DNA of 64,000 bases, taken from positions 27,920 to 91,919 of the forward strand of contig CAZMIX010000006.1 of NCBI GenBank assembly GCA_964566545.1. Reading direction: 5' to 3'. Shown here piece after piece: positions 8,789 to 17,169 of the stretch. The notes below the pieces were generated by a model that saw nothing but the letters and a program-made list of their open reading frames with translations, had not been told where the DNA came from and searched no databases. A program made the translations under genes and the position numbers. The stretch comes from JAEYFP01 sp964566545 (GTDB lineage: Bacteria > Bacillota > Clostridia > Lachnospirales > Lachnospiraceae). Each line of letters begins with the position of its first letter. Position 1 is the stretch's first letter.

Positions 8789-9575
8789 CCTTTGTACCTC
8801 CGTTTTCTTTTGCTCTGACAGGGCACCGCTCTCTGTCCGCCCCATTAATTTCTGTCTCTGCCAATTGCTCCTGTTTTAAGTATGCCGGCAGCATAAATTT
8901 TTGATAGGCATATCCATATTTGGAAAAAGAGGTTTTGTAAATTTGTCTTCCGTTTAAAAAGGTCAGCAGCCATGCAGGAATTCCGTACGCCGTTTTCACC
9001 TCTAAAAGCACCATATCCTCTTTTAGGAGCGGCTCTCCATAAACGCCTTTTTTCAAATCCATGTCGTAAGTGCGCATCAAAATATTTCTGTCAAACGTCA
9101 TCCGAAAATTAGCATCCTCTTTTCCTGCGAAAGCCTCCCTTTCATAGGATAAAAAGACCGACGGCTCCAGCTTTCCGTAAAACCTCATGAAATAATCAAT
9201 TTCCTTCGATATCTGCGTCGGATTCGTCAGGCGCATGCCGTTATTTAAGTAATCACCCGCCGTCCGCTCGTTCATATCCAGCCTGCGTTTATAGACGACG
9301 CCCTTGTATTTCTTTTTCAGCTCGACAAAAACGGTGCTGTCCGCCTTTGCCGTCCCATAGCTTCTGACCCTCAGCTTTTCCTTATAGCACGGCCCCTCCA
9401 GAGATTTTCTGATCAGCCGTTTGTCCGGCATATCGTAATAAATAGTTAAGACCGTGCTCCTGCCGAACCGGTCGGGCTGCATATAAGGAAGCATCAGCCC
9501 GTATAATTCATGCTGCTGCTGTTTTGTCATCAAATATTTCATTTCATACCGTTGAAATATGTTTTGAAATTCCAT
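8778..9575 (-). CDS. VTC-domain (polyphosphate polymerase-like) protein
   Basis: A 265-residue protein of the VTC/triphosphate tunnel metalloenzyme fold. Charged strands lining the tunnel are visible in order: RYEMKY near the N-terminus, KEKLRVRSYG, VELKKK, YKRR, SYERE, MTFDR, LLEVK and SFSKYGYAYQ near the C-terminus. In yeast VTC4 this fold makes polyphosphate from ATP; the bacterial relatives beside DUF4956 are little studied. The start at 9575 (MEFQNIFQRYEMKY) has AAGGAG upstream; longer versions add an unrelated tail. It is the first gene of the cluster. The activity is inferred from the fold, and another nucleotide or phosphate chemistry is possible. Confidence 0.85.
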   Translation of the reverse strand: MEFQNIFQRYEMKYLMTKQQQHELYGLMLPYMQPDRFGRSTVLTIYYDMPDKRLIRKSLEGPCYKEKLRVRSYGTAKADSTVFVELKKKYKGVVYKRRLDMNERTAGDYLNNGMRLTNPTQISKEIDYFMRFYGKLEPSVFLSYEREAFAGKEDANFRMTFDRNILMRTYDMDLKKGVYGEPLLKEDMVLLEVKTAYGIPAWLLTFLNGRQIYKTSFSKYGYAYQKFMLPAYLKQEQLAETEINGADRERCPVRAKENGGTKDVA

Positions 9576-9632
9576 CCTAAGCACTCCTTTCTGTTTTCCT
9601 TCGTTTTGTGATGCCCCCTCCCGCATATGCTT

Positions 9633-9650
9633 TACTCTACAAGGAGTATA
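9633..9650 (-). promoter_or_regulatory. Dyad overlapping a -10-like element upstream of the VTC gene
   Basis: TACTC and GAGTA arms separated by 6 bases (9633-9648) overlap a TATACT hexamer on the minus strand (9645-9650). No -35 with normal spacing is clear: TTGATT is 14 bases away and TAAGGT is 19 bases away. A 19-base spacer would suit a MerR-type activator, but none is encoded nearby. Confidence 0.25.
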
Positions 9651-9779
9651 CAAAACAATTCTGAAATCAACCTTAAATGCAAAGATAATTTTTCAAATCA
9701 ATTTTTGGGATTTTACACTTTACGAATTTTATAGGCTGTGCTATGTTTAACAACAGGGAATTTACTGAGGAGAATGAGA

Positions 9780-10712
9780 ATGATAGAAAGTTTTTTAGTC
9801 GTAGGACAACAGGTTTTGATTTTGTTTATTTTGATTGCGATCGGATTTGCAGGAGGGAAACTGAAATTTATCACGAAGGAGGGCGTTTCCTGCATTACCG
9901 ATATGATGCTCTATATTGTGACGCCCTGCGTCATCGTCAATGCGTTTCAAAAGGAATTCGATTTTGCCCTGCTCGGAGACTTTTTCAAATCCTTTCTTGC
10001 GGCGATTGCGGCGCATCTGATCAGCATCGTGCTTAGCAGACTTTTTATCAGAAGCCGTGATGAAGCAAGAAAAAGGGTGCTGCAGTTCGGCGTCATATTT
10101 TCCAACTGCGGCTTTATGTCCTTACCTCTATTGGATGCGCTGTTAGGAGAGGAGGGTGTCTTTTACGGGGCCTCCTATATCGCGGTTTTCAATTTGCTCG
10201 TCTGGTCCTATGGGCTGCTTCTCATGGATAAGGAGCATTCAAAATTGTCCATAAAAAAATTAATCCTCAATCCGGGAACGCTTCCCGTCATCATCGGATT
10301 AATCTTTTTCTTCTGCTCCTATCGGCTGCCGTCTTTAATCGGCACGCCGGTTTCTTATCTTTCAGCTTTGAATACACCGCTTCCGATGCTCGTCACCGGC
10401 TATTATATTTCCAATTTAAAACTTTCGGGACTGTTCAAAGGGGCTGATGAGTTTGCCATGCTTTTTCTGCGGCTGGTCGCATCCCCGCTTTTGCTGCTCG
10501 CGCTGCTCTATATGCTCGGGATTCGCGGTTCCCTGCTGATCGCCTGCATCGTTTCGGCGAGCGCGCCTGTGGCCGCCTCTTCCACGATGTTTTCAATCAA
10601 GTTTCATGCCGATGCAAAATTATCCGCCGGGACCGTAGCTGTCTCCACACTCTTCTCCATTGTCACGATCACTCTGATCGTCGGAGTCGCACAGCATCTG
10701 GCTTACTTATAG
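9780..10712 (+). CDS. AEC (auxin efflux carrier) family transporter
   Basis: A 310-residue integral membrane protein with about ten hydrophobic helices. The N-terminal block (VGQQVLILFILIAIGFAGGK) and the C-terminal block SASAPVAASSTMFSIKF are typical of AEC/malonate-type carriers. The start at 9780 has GAGGAG 7 bases upstream; an ATG at 9774 and a GTG at 9738 are poorer. A weak promoter TTTACG-17-TATGTT lies ahead. Substrate cannot be told from sequence; relatives move malate, malonate and other small organic acids. It is one of only two plus-strand genes in the window and has no operon partner. Confidence 0.88.
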   Translation: MIESFLVVGQQVLILFILIAIGFAGGKLKFITKEGVSCITDMMLYIVTPCVIVNAFQKEFDFALLGDFFKSFLAAIAAHLISIVLSRLFIRSRDEARKRVLQFGVIFSNCGFMSLPLLDALLGEEGVFYGASYIAVFNLLVWSYGLLLMDKEHSKLSIKKLILNPGTLPVIIGLIFFFCSYRLPSLIGTPVSYLSALNTPLPMLVTGYYISNLKLSGLFKGADEFAMLFLRLVASPLLLLALLYMLGIRGSLLIACIVSASAPVAASSTMFSIKFHADAKLSAGTVAVSTLFSIVTITLIVGVAQHLAYL

Positions 10713-10786
10713 TGTGCTTCGCCCACTCTCGCGCCCAAATACCTGGTAGCACAGCTTTTGTTCCGCGCGCGTAGCTGCGCATAAAA

Positions 10787-12028
10787 TTACTTCCTCTTCT
10801 CTTCCATATTAAACTGCGTATCCGTTTCTTCCGTATCGGCTTCCTTCGTATTGGCCTCTTTTATATCCGTTTCCGGCACACCGCTCTGCCCGTTTGCACC
10901 TTCCGTTTTCCGGTAGGCGTCCTCCCTTAAAAGGCCGTATGCCGTCGAAACGAGCGGGATAAATACGAGCATGCCCACAACACCGAACAGACTTCCGCCG
11001 AGCGTCACCGCCGCGAGCACCCAGATCGCAGGCAGCCCGACCGAATTTCCGACTACTCTCGGATAGATCAGATTGCCTTCGAGCTGCTGCAGCACCAAAA
11101 ACAAAATGACAAAAATCAACGCCTTGACCGGATCATCCACAAGAATCAAAAACGCGCCGACAATACAGCCGATGAACGCGCCAACGATCGGGATCAGTGC
11201 CGCCACTCCGATCAAGACGCCGACCAGCACCGCATACGGCAGTCTGAGCAGCAGCATCGTGATGACGAACAGAGAACCTAAAATGACCGCCTCCAAACAT
11301 TGTCCCGTAATAAAGCTGCTGAAATTGCCGGAAAGCCGTCCGCACACATCGAGCACAGCCGCATTTGCCTTCTCTGGAAGATAAGCAGCGAGCACCCGTC
11401 TTATCTGTCCGCCAAGCTTTTCCTTCTGTCCCAAAATATAAAGGGCAAACACAAAGGCGATAAAGAAATTCACAATTCCACTGAAAAATCCGCCAGCAAC
11501 GCTGAGCGTGGAAACGACGAAGTTACCTGCCCCATTTTTGAAAAACTCCCATACGCGGCCAATGATATCGGACCAGCTCATCTCAATATCGTTTAATTTA
11601 CCCAATTGCTCTATGAGTGCCGGATTTGAAGCAAACAACTGTTCAAGCTGTTTGATCAGCCTTTGGATAAAAGCCGGGATCTCATCGGCAATTTCAGAGA
11701 TGGTTTTTGCGAGCTGTGGCACGACTACCCATATGACGATCGCAAACACAAGCAAAACCGTCAGCAGCGTGAGCACGATGCTGACCGGACGGCGCAAGCG
11801 CCCCGACCATTTCCCGTTCTTTTCTTTAAAAACAGCTTTCTCAATTTTCTTTAGCGGAATATTCAGAACAAAGGCCAGCGCAGCCCCCGTCAGAAACGGA
11901 GCAACCATACCGAGCAGCGCCTGCAAAAGCATGACGACCTCCTCGATCCGTATGATTGCCAATATGACGGCTCCGGCAAACAAAATCAATCCCCGCAGCC
12001 TTCTCACGCTATATTTATCCAAATTCAT
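10787..12028 (-). CDS. AI-2E family transporter (PerM/YdiK type)
   Basis: A 413-residue membrane protein with clusters of helices at about 13-60, 75-95, 175-205 and 240-350, the layout of the AI-2E/PerM family. The motifs LIPIVGAFIG and LEGNLIYPRVVGNSVGLPAIWV are characteristic. A charged hydrophilic tail (about 370-413, many Glu, Thr and Asp) is an addition. Family members have been linked to autoinducer-2 export or Na+/H+ antiport; which applies is unknown. It follows a DegV gene by 22 bases and probably shares its transcript. The 74 bases between its stop and the converging AEC gene contain no convincing terminator. Confidence 0.87.
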   Translation of the reverse strand: MNLDKYSVRRLRGLILFAGAVILAIIRIEEVVMLLQALLGMVAPFLTGAALAFVLNIPLKKIEKAVFKEKNGKWSGRLRRPVSIVLTLLTVLLVFAIVIWVVVPQLAKTISEIADEIPAFIQRLIKQLEQLFASNPALIEQLGKLNDIEMSWSDIIGRVWEFFKNGAGNFVVSTLSVAGGFFSGIVNFFIAFVFALYILGQKEKLGGQIRRVLAAYLPEKANAAVLDVCGRLSGNFSSFITGQCLEAVILGSLFVITMLLLRLPYAVLVGVLIGVAALIPIVGAFIGCIVGAFLILVDDPVKALIFVILFLVLQQLEGNLIYPRVVGNSVGLPAIWVLAAVTLGGSLFGVVGMLVFIPLVSTAYGLLREDAYRKTEGANGQSGVPETDIKEANTKEADTEETDTQFNMEEKRK

Positions 12029-12050
12029 TTATCAGTCTCCTTAAAAACCC

Positions 12051-12920
12051 TTAAGCCGATACCTTGACGCTGACGCCGATCCCGACCGCATCCGGTCCGA
12101 CATGGCAGCCGATGCTTAAAGAAAGCGGATTATAATATACTTCGATCCCTTCAAAGGCAGTTTTAATTGTCCGGCACCATTCCTTTGCATCCTCGTCATC
12201 CAAAAATGTGCCGGCTGTTCCGATGATAAGCTGTGATTTCTTTACACCGGAAAAACGGGTCTTAACATCGCTGTGAATCGCCTCAATGATGCGCGCCTCG
12301 CATTTTTTCATGCCGCGGATTTTTGCGAATGCATCGAGCTTTCCGCCCTGGATCGTCAAAAGGGGCTTGATATTCAGCACGGTTCCAAGAGCCGCTCCGG
12401 CGGCAGTCACCCTGCCGCTTTTCTTTAAAAACTCCAGCGTATTGACCGCAATATAAATACTCGCGTCATAAGCAGTTTCCTCAAGGCGGGCCTTGATCTG
12501 CTCCGCCGAAAGACCCGCGTCGGCAAGCAGCCTTGCGTCAAACACCGACTGTCTTTGCGTCACCGATATCCGGTGATTATCCACGACCTGCACGCGCCCC
12601 TCGTACTCCTTGGAAAGGCCCTGCGCGCTTTCGCAGGAATTGCTCAGTTCGCTCGACATCGGGATATACACGATGGCGTCATACCCCTCGCCGAATATAT
12701 TCTCCCACATTTCAATCACTTCGCCGGGAGACGGCTGGGACGTCGTAACGTCCTTTCCCTCCAGCAGGCTTTTATAAAACTGCTCCTGTGTCAGATTGAT
12801 CTCTTCAAAATAATTTTCTCCATCGATAATTACAGGCATCCGCATTCTAAAAATGTGAAACTGCTCTGCCTCCTCGGCCGTAATGCCACTGTTTCCGTCT
12901 GTCATAATCGCCGTTCTCAT
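12051..12920 (-). CDS. DegV family fatty-acid-binding protein (first paralogue)
   Basis: 289 residues, normal for DegV. These proteins bind a fatty acid and, as FakB, can present it to the FakA kinase for phospholipid synthesis. Visible signatures are the start TDGNSGI, TSQPSPGEV at about 60-70, SSELSNSCESA and the C-terminal CHVGPDAVGIG. The start at 12920 matches the family N-terminus and has AGGA and GAGGAG upstream; the longer frame adds a basic stretch unlike DegV. It is downstream of a second DegV gene and upstream of the AI-2E gene. No fakA is in the window. Confidence 0.88.
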   Translation of the reverse strand: MRTAIMTDGNSGITAEEAEQFHIFRMRMPVIIDGENYFEEINLTQEQFYKSLLEGKDVTTSQPSPGEVIEMWENIFGEGYDAIVYIPMSSELSNSCESAQGLSKEYEGRVQVVDNHRISVTQRQSVFDARLLADAGLSAEQIKARLEETAYDASIYIAVNTLEFLKKSGRVTAAGAALGTVLNIKPLLTIQGGKLDAFAKIRGMKKCEARIIEAIHSDVKTRFSGVKKSQLIIGTAGTFLDDEDAKEWCRTIKTAFEGIEVYYNPLSLSIGCHVGPDAVGIGVSVKVSA

Positions 12921-12999
12921 GAATTCCTGCTTCTCCTCTCGCCGATGGAGCCGACGCTCCATACCGCCCTCTAAAATCCCTTATTATCTCTATTCTGCA

Positions 13000-13887
13000 T
13001 TAATCCACGCGTTCCTTGCCCCAGAAAAACAGCGCCACTGTTCCCGGACCCGTATGGCTTCCGATCGTCGTACCAATATTATTAATCTCGACCTTCCCGT
13101 TCAGCTTCGGGAAACGGCTCTCCACCAGATCCGCAACCGCCCTTGCATCCTCATAGCACAGCGATTGGGAAATATAGCATTTACCTGAATAATCAAGCCC
13201 CTCTTCCGCATTTTCCTCCATCTTCTCTACGATAGCCTGAATGACCTTTCTCTTTGTGCGGATTTTGAAGCGCGGGATCAGCTTTCCAAAGTTATCCATG
13301 TTGAGAAGCGGGCAGATACTCAGCATATTGCCGAAAAATCCGGCTGTCTTGGAAACGCGGCCACCCTTGATATAAAATGTCAGATCCGTGGAAAAGAACC
13401 AGTGATGCAGCTTCAGTTTATGTGCGTTGACCCACTCATAAAGTGTATCCAGATCCATGCCGCCATCGCGCAGATCCGCCAGCTTATCCATGAGTAATCC
13501 GTATCCCGAGGACGCTCCGAGCGAATCCACGATATAGATTTTTCTCTCAGGGTACTTTTCCGTCAAAATATCTTTTGCAATCATCGCGGAGTTAATCACC
13601 CCTGATATACCGCTGGACAAGCAGAGATGAATCACATCCTTGCCCTCCTTCAGAAAGGCTGTGAAATATTCCTCAAATTCCTCCGCATTGATCTGAGAGG
13701 TCTTTGTCTCCGCTCCCTGTTCCATCGCTCTGTAAAAATCATCAAATGGGATTGTCTTCCCCAAATCATCGTTATAATCCTTTCCGTCTAAAGAAAAATG
13801 AAAACAAATATAGGAGATATCCCGCTCCTTAAAATGCTCCTCTGTCAAATCTGCCGTAGAACTGCAGCTTATGATATAGTCACCCAT
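13000..13887 (-). CDS. DegV family fatty-acid-binding protein (second paralogue)
   Basis: 295 residues. N-terminal CSSTADLTEEHF, KTSQINAEEF, the SSGISGVINSA loop and the C-terminal IGSHTGPGTVALFF mark it as DegV. It differs clearly from the neighbouring paralogue, so the two may bind different acyl chains, as shown for FakB1 and FakB2 in Staphylococcus. It is the first gene behind a good promoter at 13950-13978, with a leader of about 55 bases and a purine-rich AAGAAGGGG site before the ATG. The 79-base gap to the next DegV gene shows no terminator. Confidence 0.9.
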   Translation of the reverse strand: MGDYIISCSSTADLTEEHFKERDISYICFHFSLDGKDYNDDLGKTIPFDDFYRAMEQGAETKTSQINAEEFEEYFTAFLKEGKDVIHLCLSSGISGVINSAMIAKDILTEKYPERKIYIVDSLGASSGYGLLMDKLADLRDGGMDLDTLYEWVNAHKLKLHHWFFSTDLTFYIKGGRVSKTAGFFGNMLSICPLLNMDNFGKLIPRFKIRTKRKVIQAIVEKMEENAEEGLDYSGKCYISQSLCYEDARAVADLVESRFPKLNGKVEINNIGTTIGSHTGPGTVALFFWGKERVD

Positions 13888-13949
13888 CGTTTGCCCCTTC
13901 TTTCTGAATCCACACTGCCGGTTGCCTTCGTATCAGTTTGTTGTGGAGT

Positions 13950-13978
13950 ATTGTAGCATTTATTTGTATCAAGTTCAA
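13950..13978 (-). promoter_or_regulatory. Sigma-A promoter of the DegV-DegV-AI-2E unit
   Basis: Minus strand TTGAAC (13973-13978) and TACAAT (13950-13955) with a 17-base spacer. It begins only 4 bases after the stop of the last gene of the flagellar operon. No terminator hairpin is visible between them, so read-through from the fla/che operon into the DegV genes is possible. Confidence 0.7.
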
Positions 13979-13981
13979 CCT

Positions 13982-14515
13982 TTATCTCGTCGTAATAATT
14001 TCTGCAATCGTCTCATAATCCGCATTTTCAGGAATTTCGTGAATCCCGGCTGTAATCCTTTTATCGTAACCATACTCGCATAAATAGCGGTCAAAAGCTT
14101 CAGCGCTATCCACAAGACCACCTTTTTTGAGCAGCGCGCTCACCGTCGTCGAACCGCTTCCATTCGCAATTTCCAGCGTAACCGTACCGCTCATTTCCGC
14201 CGTAGGCTCCTCTGTCTGCACCTCGGATTTCTCTTCTGCCTTTACGGCATCGTTCTTCGTGTTGTCGGCATCCCTATTCTCTGTTTTCAATTCGGGATTT
14301 TCTTTTGACTCATCCGCAGAATCCTTCTCCTTCACATTACCGGAAACCGGAAGCATCACCTGCGCCTCCTGAACCATACCAAGTTCCTGAGCGCGCGCGA
14401 TGATCTGTTCATCCGTCATCGCCATCATTTTCTGCTTGCCGCCTGTATATCCCATCAGCAGCGCCGTCACAACAACCCCTATTCCAAGTCCTCTCAAATA
14501 AATTTTTAACTTCAT
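13982..14515 (-). CDS. Membrane-anchored protein with an MltG-like LysM-type subdomain, no catalytic domain
   Basis: 177 residues. One transmembrane segment at about 8-25 is followed by a long charged linker (about 50-110). The C-terminal region of about 65 residues (VTLEIANGSGSTTVSALL...AGIHEIPENADYETIAEII) resembles the N-terminal LysM-like part of endolytic transglycosylase MltG. The catalytic MltG domain is absent, so it may bind peptidoglycan or a partner without cutting. AGGGG lies 8 bases before the ATG at 14515. It follows the swrB-like gene by 4 bases and is the last gene of the fla/che operon. A role at the flagellar or septal envelope is inference. Confidence 0.7.
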   Translation of the reverse strand: MKLKIYLRGLGIGVVVTALLMGYTGGKQKMMAMTDEQIIARAQELGMVQEAQVMLPVSGNVKEKDSADESKENPELKTENRDADNTKNDAVKAEEKSEVQTEEPTAEMSGTVTLEIANGSGSTTVSALLKKGGLVDSAEAFDRYLCEYGYDKRITAGIHEIPENADYETIAEIITTR

Positions 14516-14519
14516 ATAA

Positions 14520-15194
14520 TTACCCCTTGAATAAATCAATCACGAGCTTCACTTCTCCAACGCCTAAGTTCAGCTCTTTCGCAATTTCCACATTAGACTT
14601 TCCAAGCTGATAAAGCTCCAAAATCCGTTGGTTATGATTGACAACAGTACCCGCCTTTTTCTCAGGCAGCTTTGCCGCCTCTGTGGATTTTTCTATTATC
14701 TCTGTCCTCGCAGGCTCTGCGTTCTTTTCGGTAACAGACTTTGCATGAGGTGCTTCCTTATTCCCTCTGGAAACTGAAATTACACTTAAATTTTTTTCTA
14801 CCTCTTTGGCCGTAGCCTCCGCCTTACGCACCGTGTTTTTCAGATCCACCTGCTTATCGCTCAGCATATCATATAAAAACATCACTTCCTTATGGCTCTT
14901 ATTGATCTCTTCCATAATCGTCTCGGAATATTCATTGACCGCCATAATTTTCTCATTGGACAGTCTTTCCAGCGAACGCTCTGTCTTTTCCATTGCATAT
15001 TCAACTGTCTCATCCGTCGCTTCGTTAATGCGCAGCTTCATACCGTCAAGCTCCTTTTCCAGCATCCTCCGGACTTGATCTTGTTCCTTCTCTTTCTCTT
15101 TTGCACTTTTTGCAACCGCTCTATCCGGCAGCAAAAAGCTTGTTACAAAAATAATCACTCCTATAACAAGGAGTGCTATTTCCATAGGGGTCAT
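14520..15194 (-). CDS. SwrB-like (DUF6115) membrane-anchored coiled-coil protein
   Basis: 224 residues. A single N-terminal transmembrane helix (about 5-24) is followed by a long charged coiled coil (about 28-135), a variable linker and a C-terminal helix-turn-helix-like segment (ILELYQLGKSNVEIAKELNLGVGEVKLVIDLF). This is the DUF6115 layout, which includes Bacillus subtilis SwrB (YlxL), an activator of flagellar export and hook-basal-body assembly. In Bacillus swrB also closes the operon just after sigD, so position supports the call. GAGGAG lies 10 bases before the ATG. The HTH-like end more likely mediates protein contacts than DNA binding, but this is unproven. Confidence 0.75.
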   Translation of the reverse strand: MTPMEIALLVIGVIIFVTSFLLPDRAVAKSAKEKEKEQDQVRRMLEKELDGMKLRINEATDETVEYAMEKTERSLERLSNEKIMAVNEYSETIMEEINKSHKEVMFLYDMLSDKQVDLKNTVRKAEATAKEVEKNLSVISVSRGNKEAPHAKSVTEKNAEPARTEIIEKSTEAAKLPEKKAGTVVNHNQRILELYQLGKSNVEIAKELNLGVGEVKLVIDLFKG

Positions 15195-15211
15195 ATGTGT
15201 GTTCTCCTCTA

Positions 15212-15523
15212 TTATATTTTCACGTCAAATCCATGCGCACTCTTAGCAATTACCTTTTCTTTCGCATCCGCCTGCTTTTTCTTCCCCGGTCTGCGCAGAT
15301 TCACATATTCATTCTTACCCTTTTCCTTGGCATCATGATGCGTGTCCGCCTTGTCGCTGTTGTCCGCATCATGTACCGTTCGGACTTCCCGCTCTTGTTT
15401 TGCCTCCATTTTATTCTGGAAATTCGTATGATCCAGCGCGCCGCGATTTTCCTCGTTGTGACGGATAACCGAAATATCCTGTGCTCTGGAAATCATGCCA
15501 TTGGCTTCAATCGGACTGATCAT
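15212..15523 (-). CDS. Small charged hypothetical protein of the flagellar operon
   Basis: 103 residues, strongly hydrophilic and rich in Lys, Asp, Glu, His and Asn, with no membrane segment or cysteine; probably largely disordered. The N-terminus (MISPIEANGMISRAQD) is the only part that looks conserved in character. AAGGAG stands 9 bases before the ATG, and the gene fits tightly between fapA (24-base gap) and the swrB-like gene (17-base gap), so it is real. No function can be assigned. A chaperone-like or regulatory role in flagellar assembly would fit the location but is a guess. Confidence 0.65.
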   Translation of the reverse strand: MISPIEANGMISRAQDISVIRHNEENRGALDHTNFQNKMEAKQEREVRTVHDADNSDKADTHHDAKEKGKNEYVNLRRPGKKKQADAKEKVIAKSAHGFDVKI

Positions 15524-15547
15524 AAAATCACGCTCCTTCCATACCCG

Positions 15548-17146
15548 TTACAGCGGCCTTATTTTAATATCGGCGCCCTCCTTGACGAAACGGCAGTGCT
15601 CCTGCGTATCAGTGATATATAATGAAATATCGCCCATCGTGACTTTTGTTCCTGCATAGGCAAAACTAGATACCTTTACAATCGCGTTCGACATCGGCGT
15701 ATCCACGGAAGTGCTTAAAGACTTAAATTCCACAATATCTTTTTCAAGCTGAGGTCTGAGAAGCTTGTACTCAGACGAAAGCTTCTTAAAATAGGTCACC
15801 TGTTCAGTTGTCAGCTTCTCACCTTTCTGAATACGCTTTGTCAATGCCAGAAGCACCGGCTCAATCTGCGCAATCGCTTTTCTGGTCGTTGTAATGCTCT
15901 GCTGCAAAGCGTTGACCCGCACTTTGATGCCAGGAACGATACCGACCTCGATCTCTGTATCCGCTCCCATCGAAGAACCGATTACCCGTGCGCTGACCGT
16001 ACCGAGAGAACGAATCGTGCCGCCGGTAATATAGCCCTTTCGACCCGACACTTCAATATCGCCGTTGGCAGACACATTACTATGCATGATCGCCTCTGCC
16101 CGTACATAACCGCCCGCCGATACCGTCGTATTTTCTATAAATTTTGCAACAATATTTCCTCCTGCGGTTAGCTGACCTTTTCCCATGCCGTTGACGCCCC
16201 GTGTGATGATAATATCGCCGAGCGCCTCCAAGAGTGCACCTTCCACAACACCCCTGACCTCGATATTTCCTTTGGCCACGACACGAAAACCTGACTTTAC
16301 ATTGCCCTGAACCACAACATTTCCATTATAATCAATATTACCGGTGGATGTATCCACATCGGTAACCTCATATACATCCGAGACAAAAACCTTATCATCT
16401 ACGAGAGAAACATGTCCGTCCACATTAGAACTAATCGATAGGCCATCCTCCGAAAGCGTAATATTGCGTCCGTATTTTAACATGAGTCGCCGTACATCCC
16501 TTGGCGGAACCCGCTCACCCGTAACAGTCTGTCCTGCTTCTCCCCGATCTTCCTTCGTAAGCGTCGCAAGCACCTGCCCCTTCGTGCATTTACTAATGAT
16601 ATTCAAATGGAAGAAATCCACCGTTCCGTCGCTGTTCATCGTTGGCTTTGTATTGGGATTGATATCAAAGAGATACTCGATTTTGGCATCGGAACCCTGT
16701 CTTGCCTCCGTCCCTCTTGCAAGCACATAATCTGTACAGTAATGCTTATCGGACAGATAACTATCGATGACGCGCTCATCGATCCCAGCCTTAATGCCTT
16801 TGTATTGCAGTTCTGATAAAATATCGATTCTTGACATTGCCCTGCTCTCATTAGATGCCGGATAAAATCTTGCTGTGACCCACATCTTGTCTGAAGACAC
16901 TCTCAGAGAAAGCATTTCTCCTTCCGCAATCCCCGAAGAATCGCTAATTTTAATTTCCTCCGGCTTTGACAAGCTCAGCAGCTTCTGATTCAGCACAAGC
17001 GTATCGACCGTATACTTTTTCACGGAAAGATATTCAATAAGTTCCTCCAATGAAATTGGTTCACCGCCGTCGACCCCCGGAAACAGCCTGATATATGTCC
17101 CATCTTCCTTCATGCATAATTGGAAATACCCGTTTCTTTTACTCAT
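15548..17146 (-). CDS. FapA family (DUF342) polymer-forming protein
   Basis: 532 residues. An N-terminal region of mixed alpha/beta is followed at about 220-400 by a chain of short beta repeats (GNIDYNGNVVVQGNVKSGFRV, GNIEVRGVVEGA, GDIIITRGVNG...), a DUF342/bactofilin-like beta-helix. A C-terminal coiled coil (about 405-460) follows. The start at 17146 is an ATG with GGGGGAA upstream; a GTG at 17161 lies inside that Shine-Dalgarno site. FapA-type genes recur in clostridial and Vibrio flagellar or polar loci, and Vibrio FapA affects flagellar assembly. Here it lies 23 bases after sigD. A scaffold role is inferred from the fold. Confidence 0.85.
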   Translation of the reverse strand: MSKRNGYFQLCMKEDGTYIRLFPGVDGGEPISLEELIEYLSVKKYTVDTLVLNQKLLSLSKPEEIKISDSSGIAEGEMLSLRVSSDKMWVTARFYPASNESRAMSRIDILSELQYKGIKAGIDERVIDSYLSDKHYCTDYVLARGTEARQGSDAKIEYLFDINPNTKPTMNSDGTVDFFHLNIISKCTKGQVLATLTKEDRGEAGQTVTGERVPPRDVRRLMLKYGRNITLSEDGLSISSNVDGHVSLVDDKVFVSDVYEVTDVDTSTGNIDYNGNVVVQGNVKSGFRVVAKGNIEVRGVVEGALLEALGDIIITRGVNGMGKGQLTAGGNIVAKFIENTTVSAGGYVRAEAIMHSNVSANGDIEVSGRKGYITGGTIRSLGTVSARVIGSSMGADTEIEVGIVPGIKVRVNALQQSITTTRKAIAQIEPVLLALTKRIQKGEKLTTEQVTYFKKLSSEYKLLRPQLEKDIVEFKSLSTSVDTPMSNAIVKVSSFAYAGTKVTMGDISLYITDTQEHCRFVKEGADIKIRPL

Positions 17147-17169
17147 ATTTCTTTCCCCCACAAAAAACT

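Noticed and set aside
10713..10786. Terminator between the converging AEC and AI-2E genes
   Set aside because: Only a 6-bp TGTGCT/AGCACA stem with a loop of about 30 bases and short GCGC pairs; too weak to call.
13888..13981. Terminator at the end of the fla/che operon
   Set aside because: No inverted repeat with a T-run was found; the stretch holds the DegV promoter and leader.
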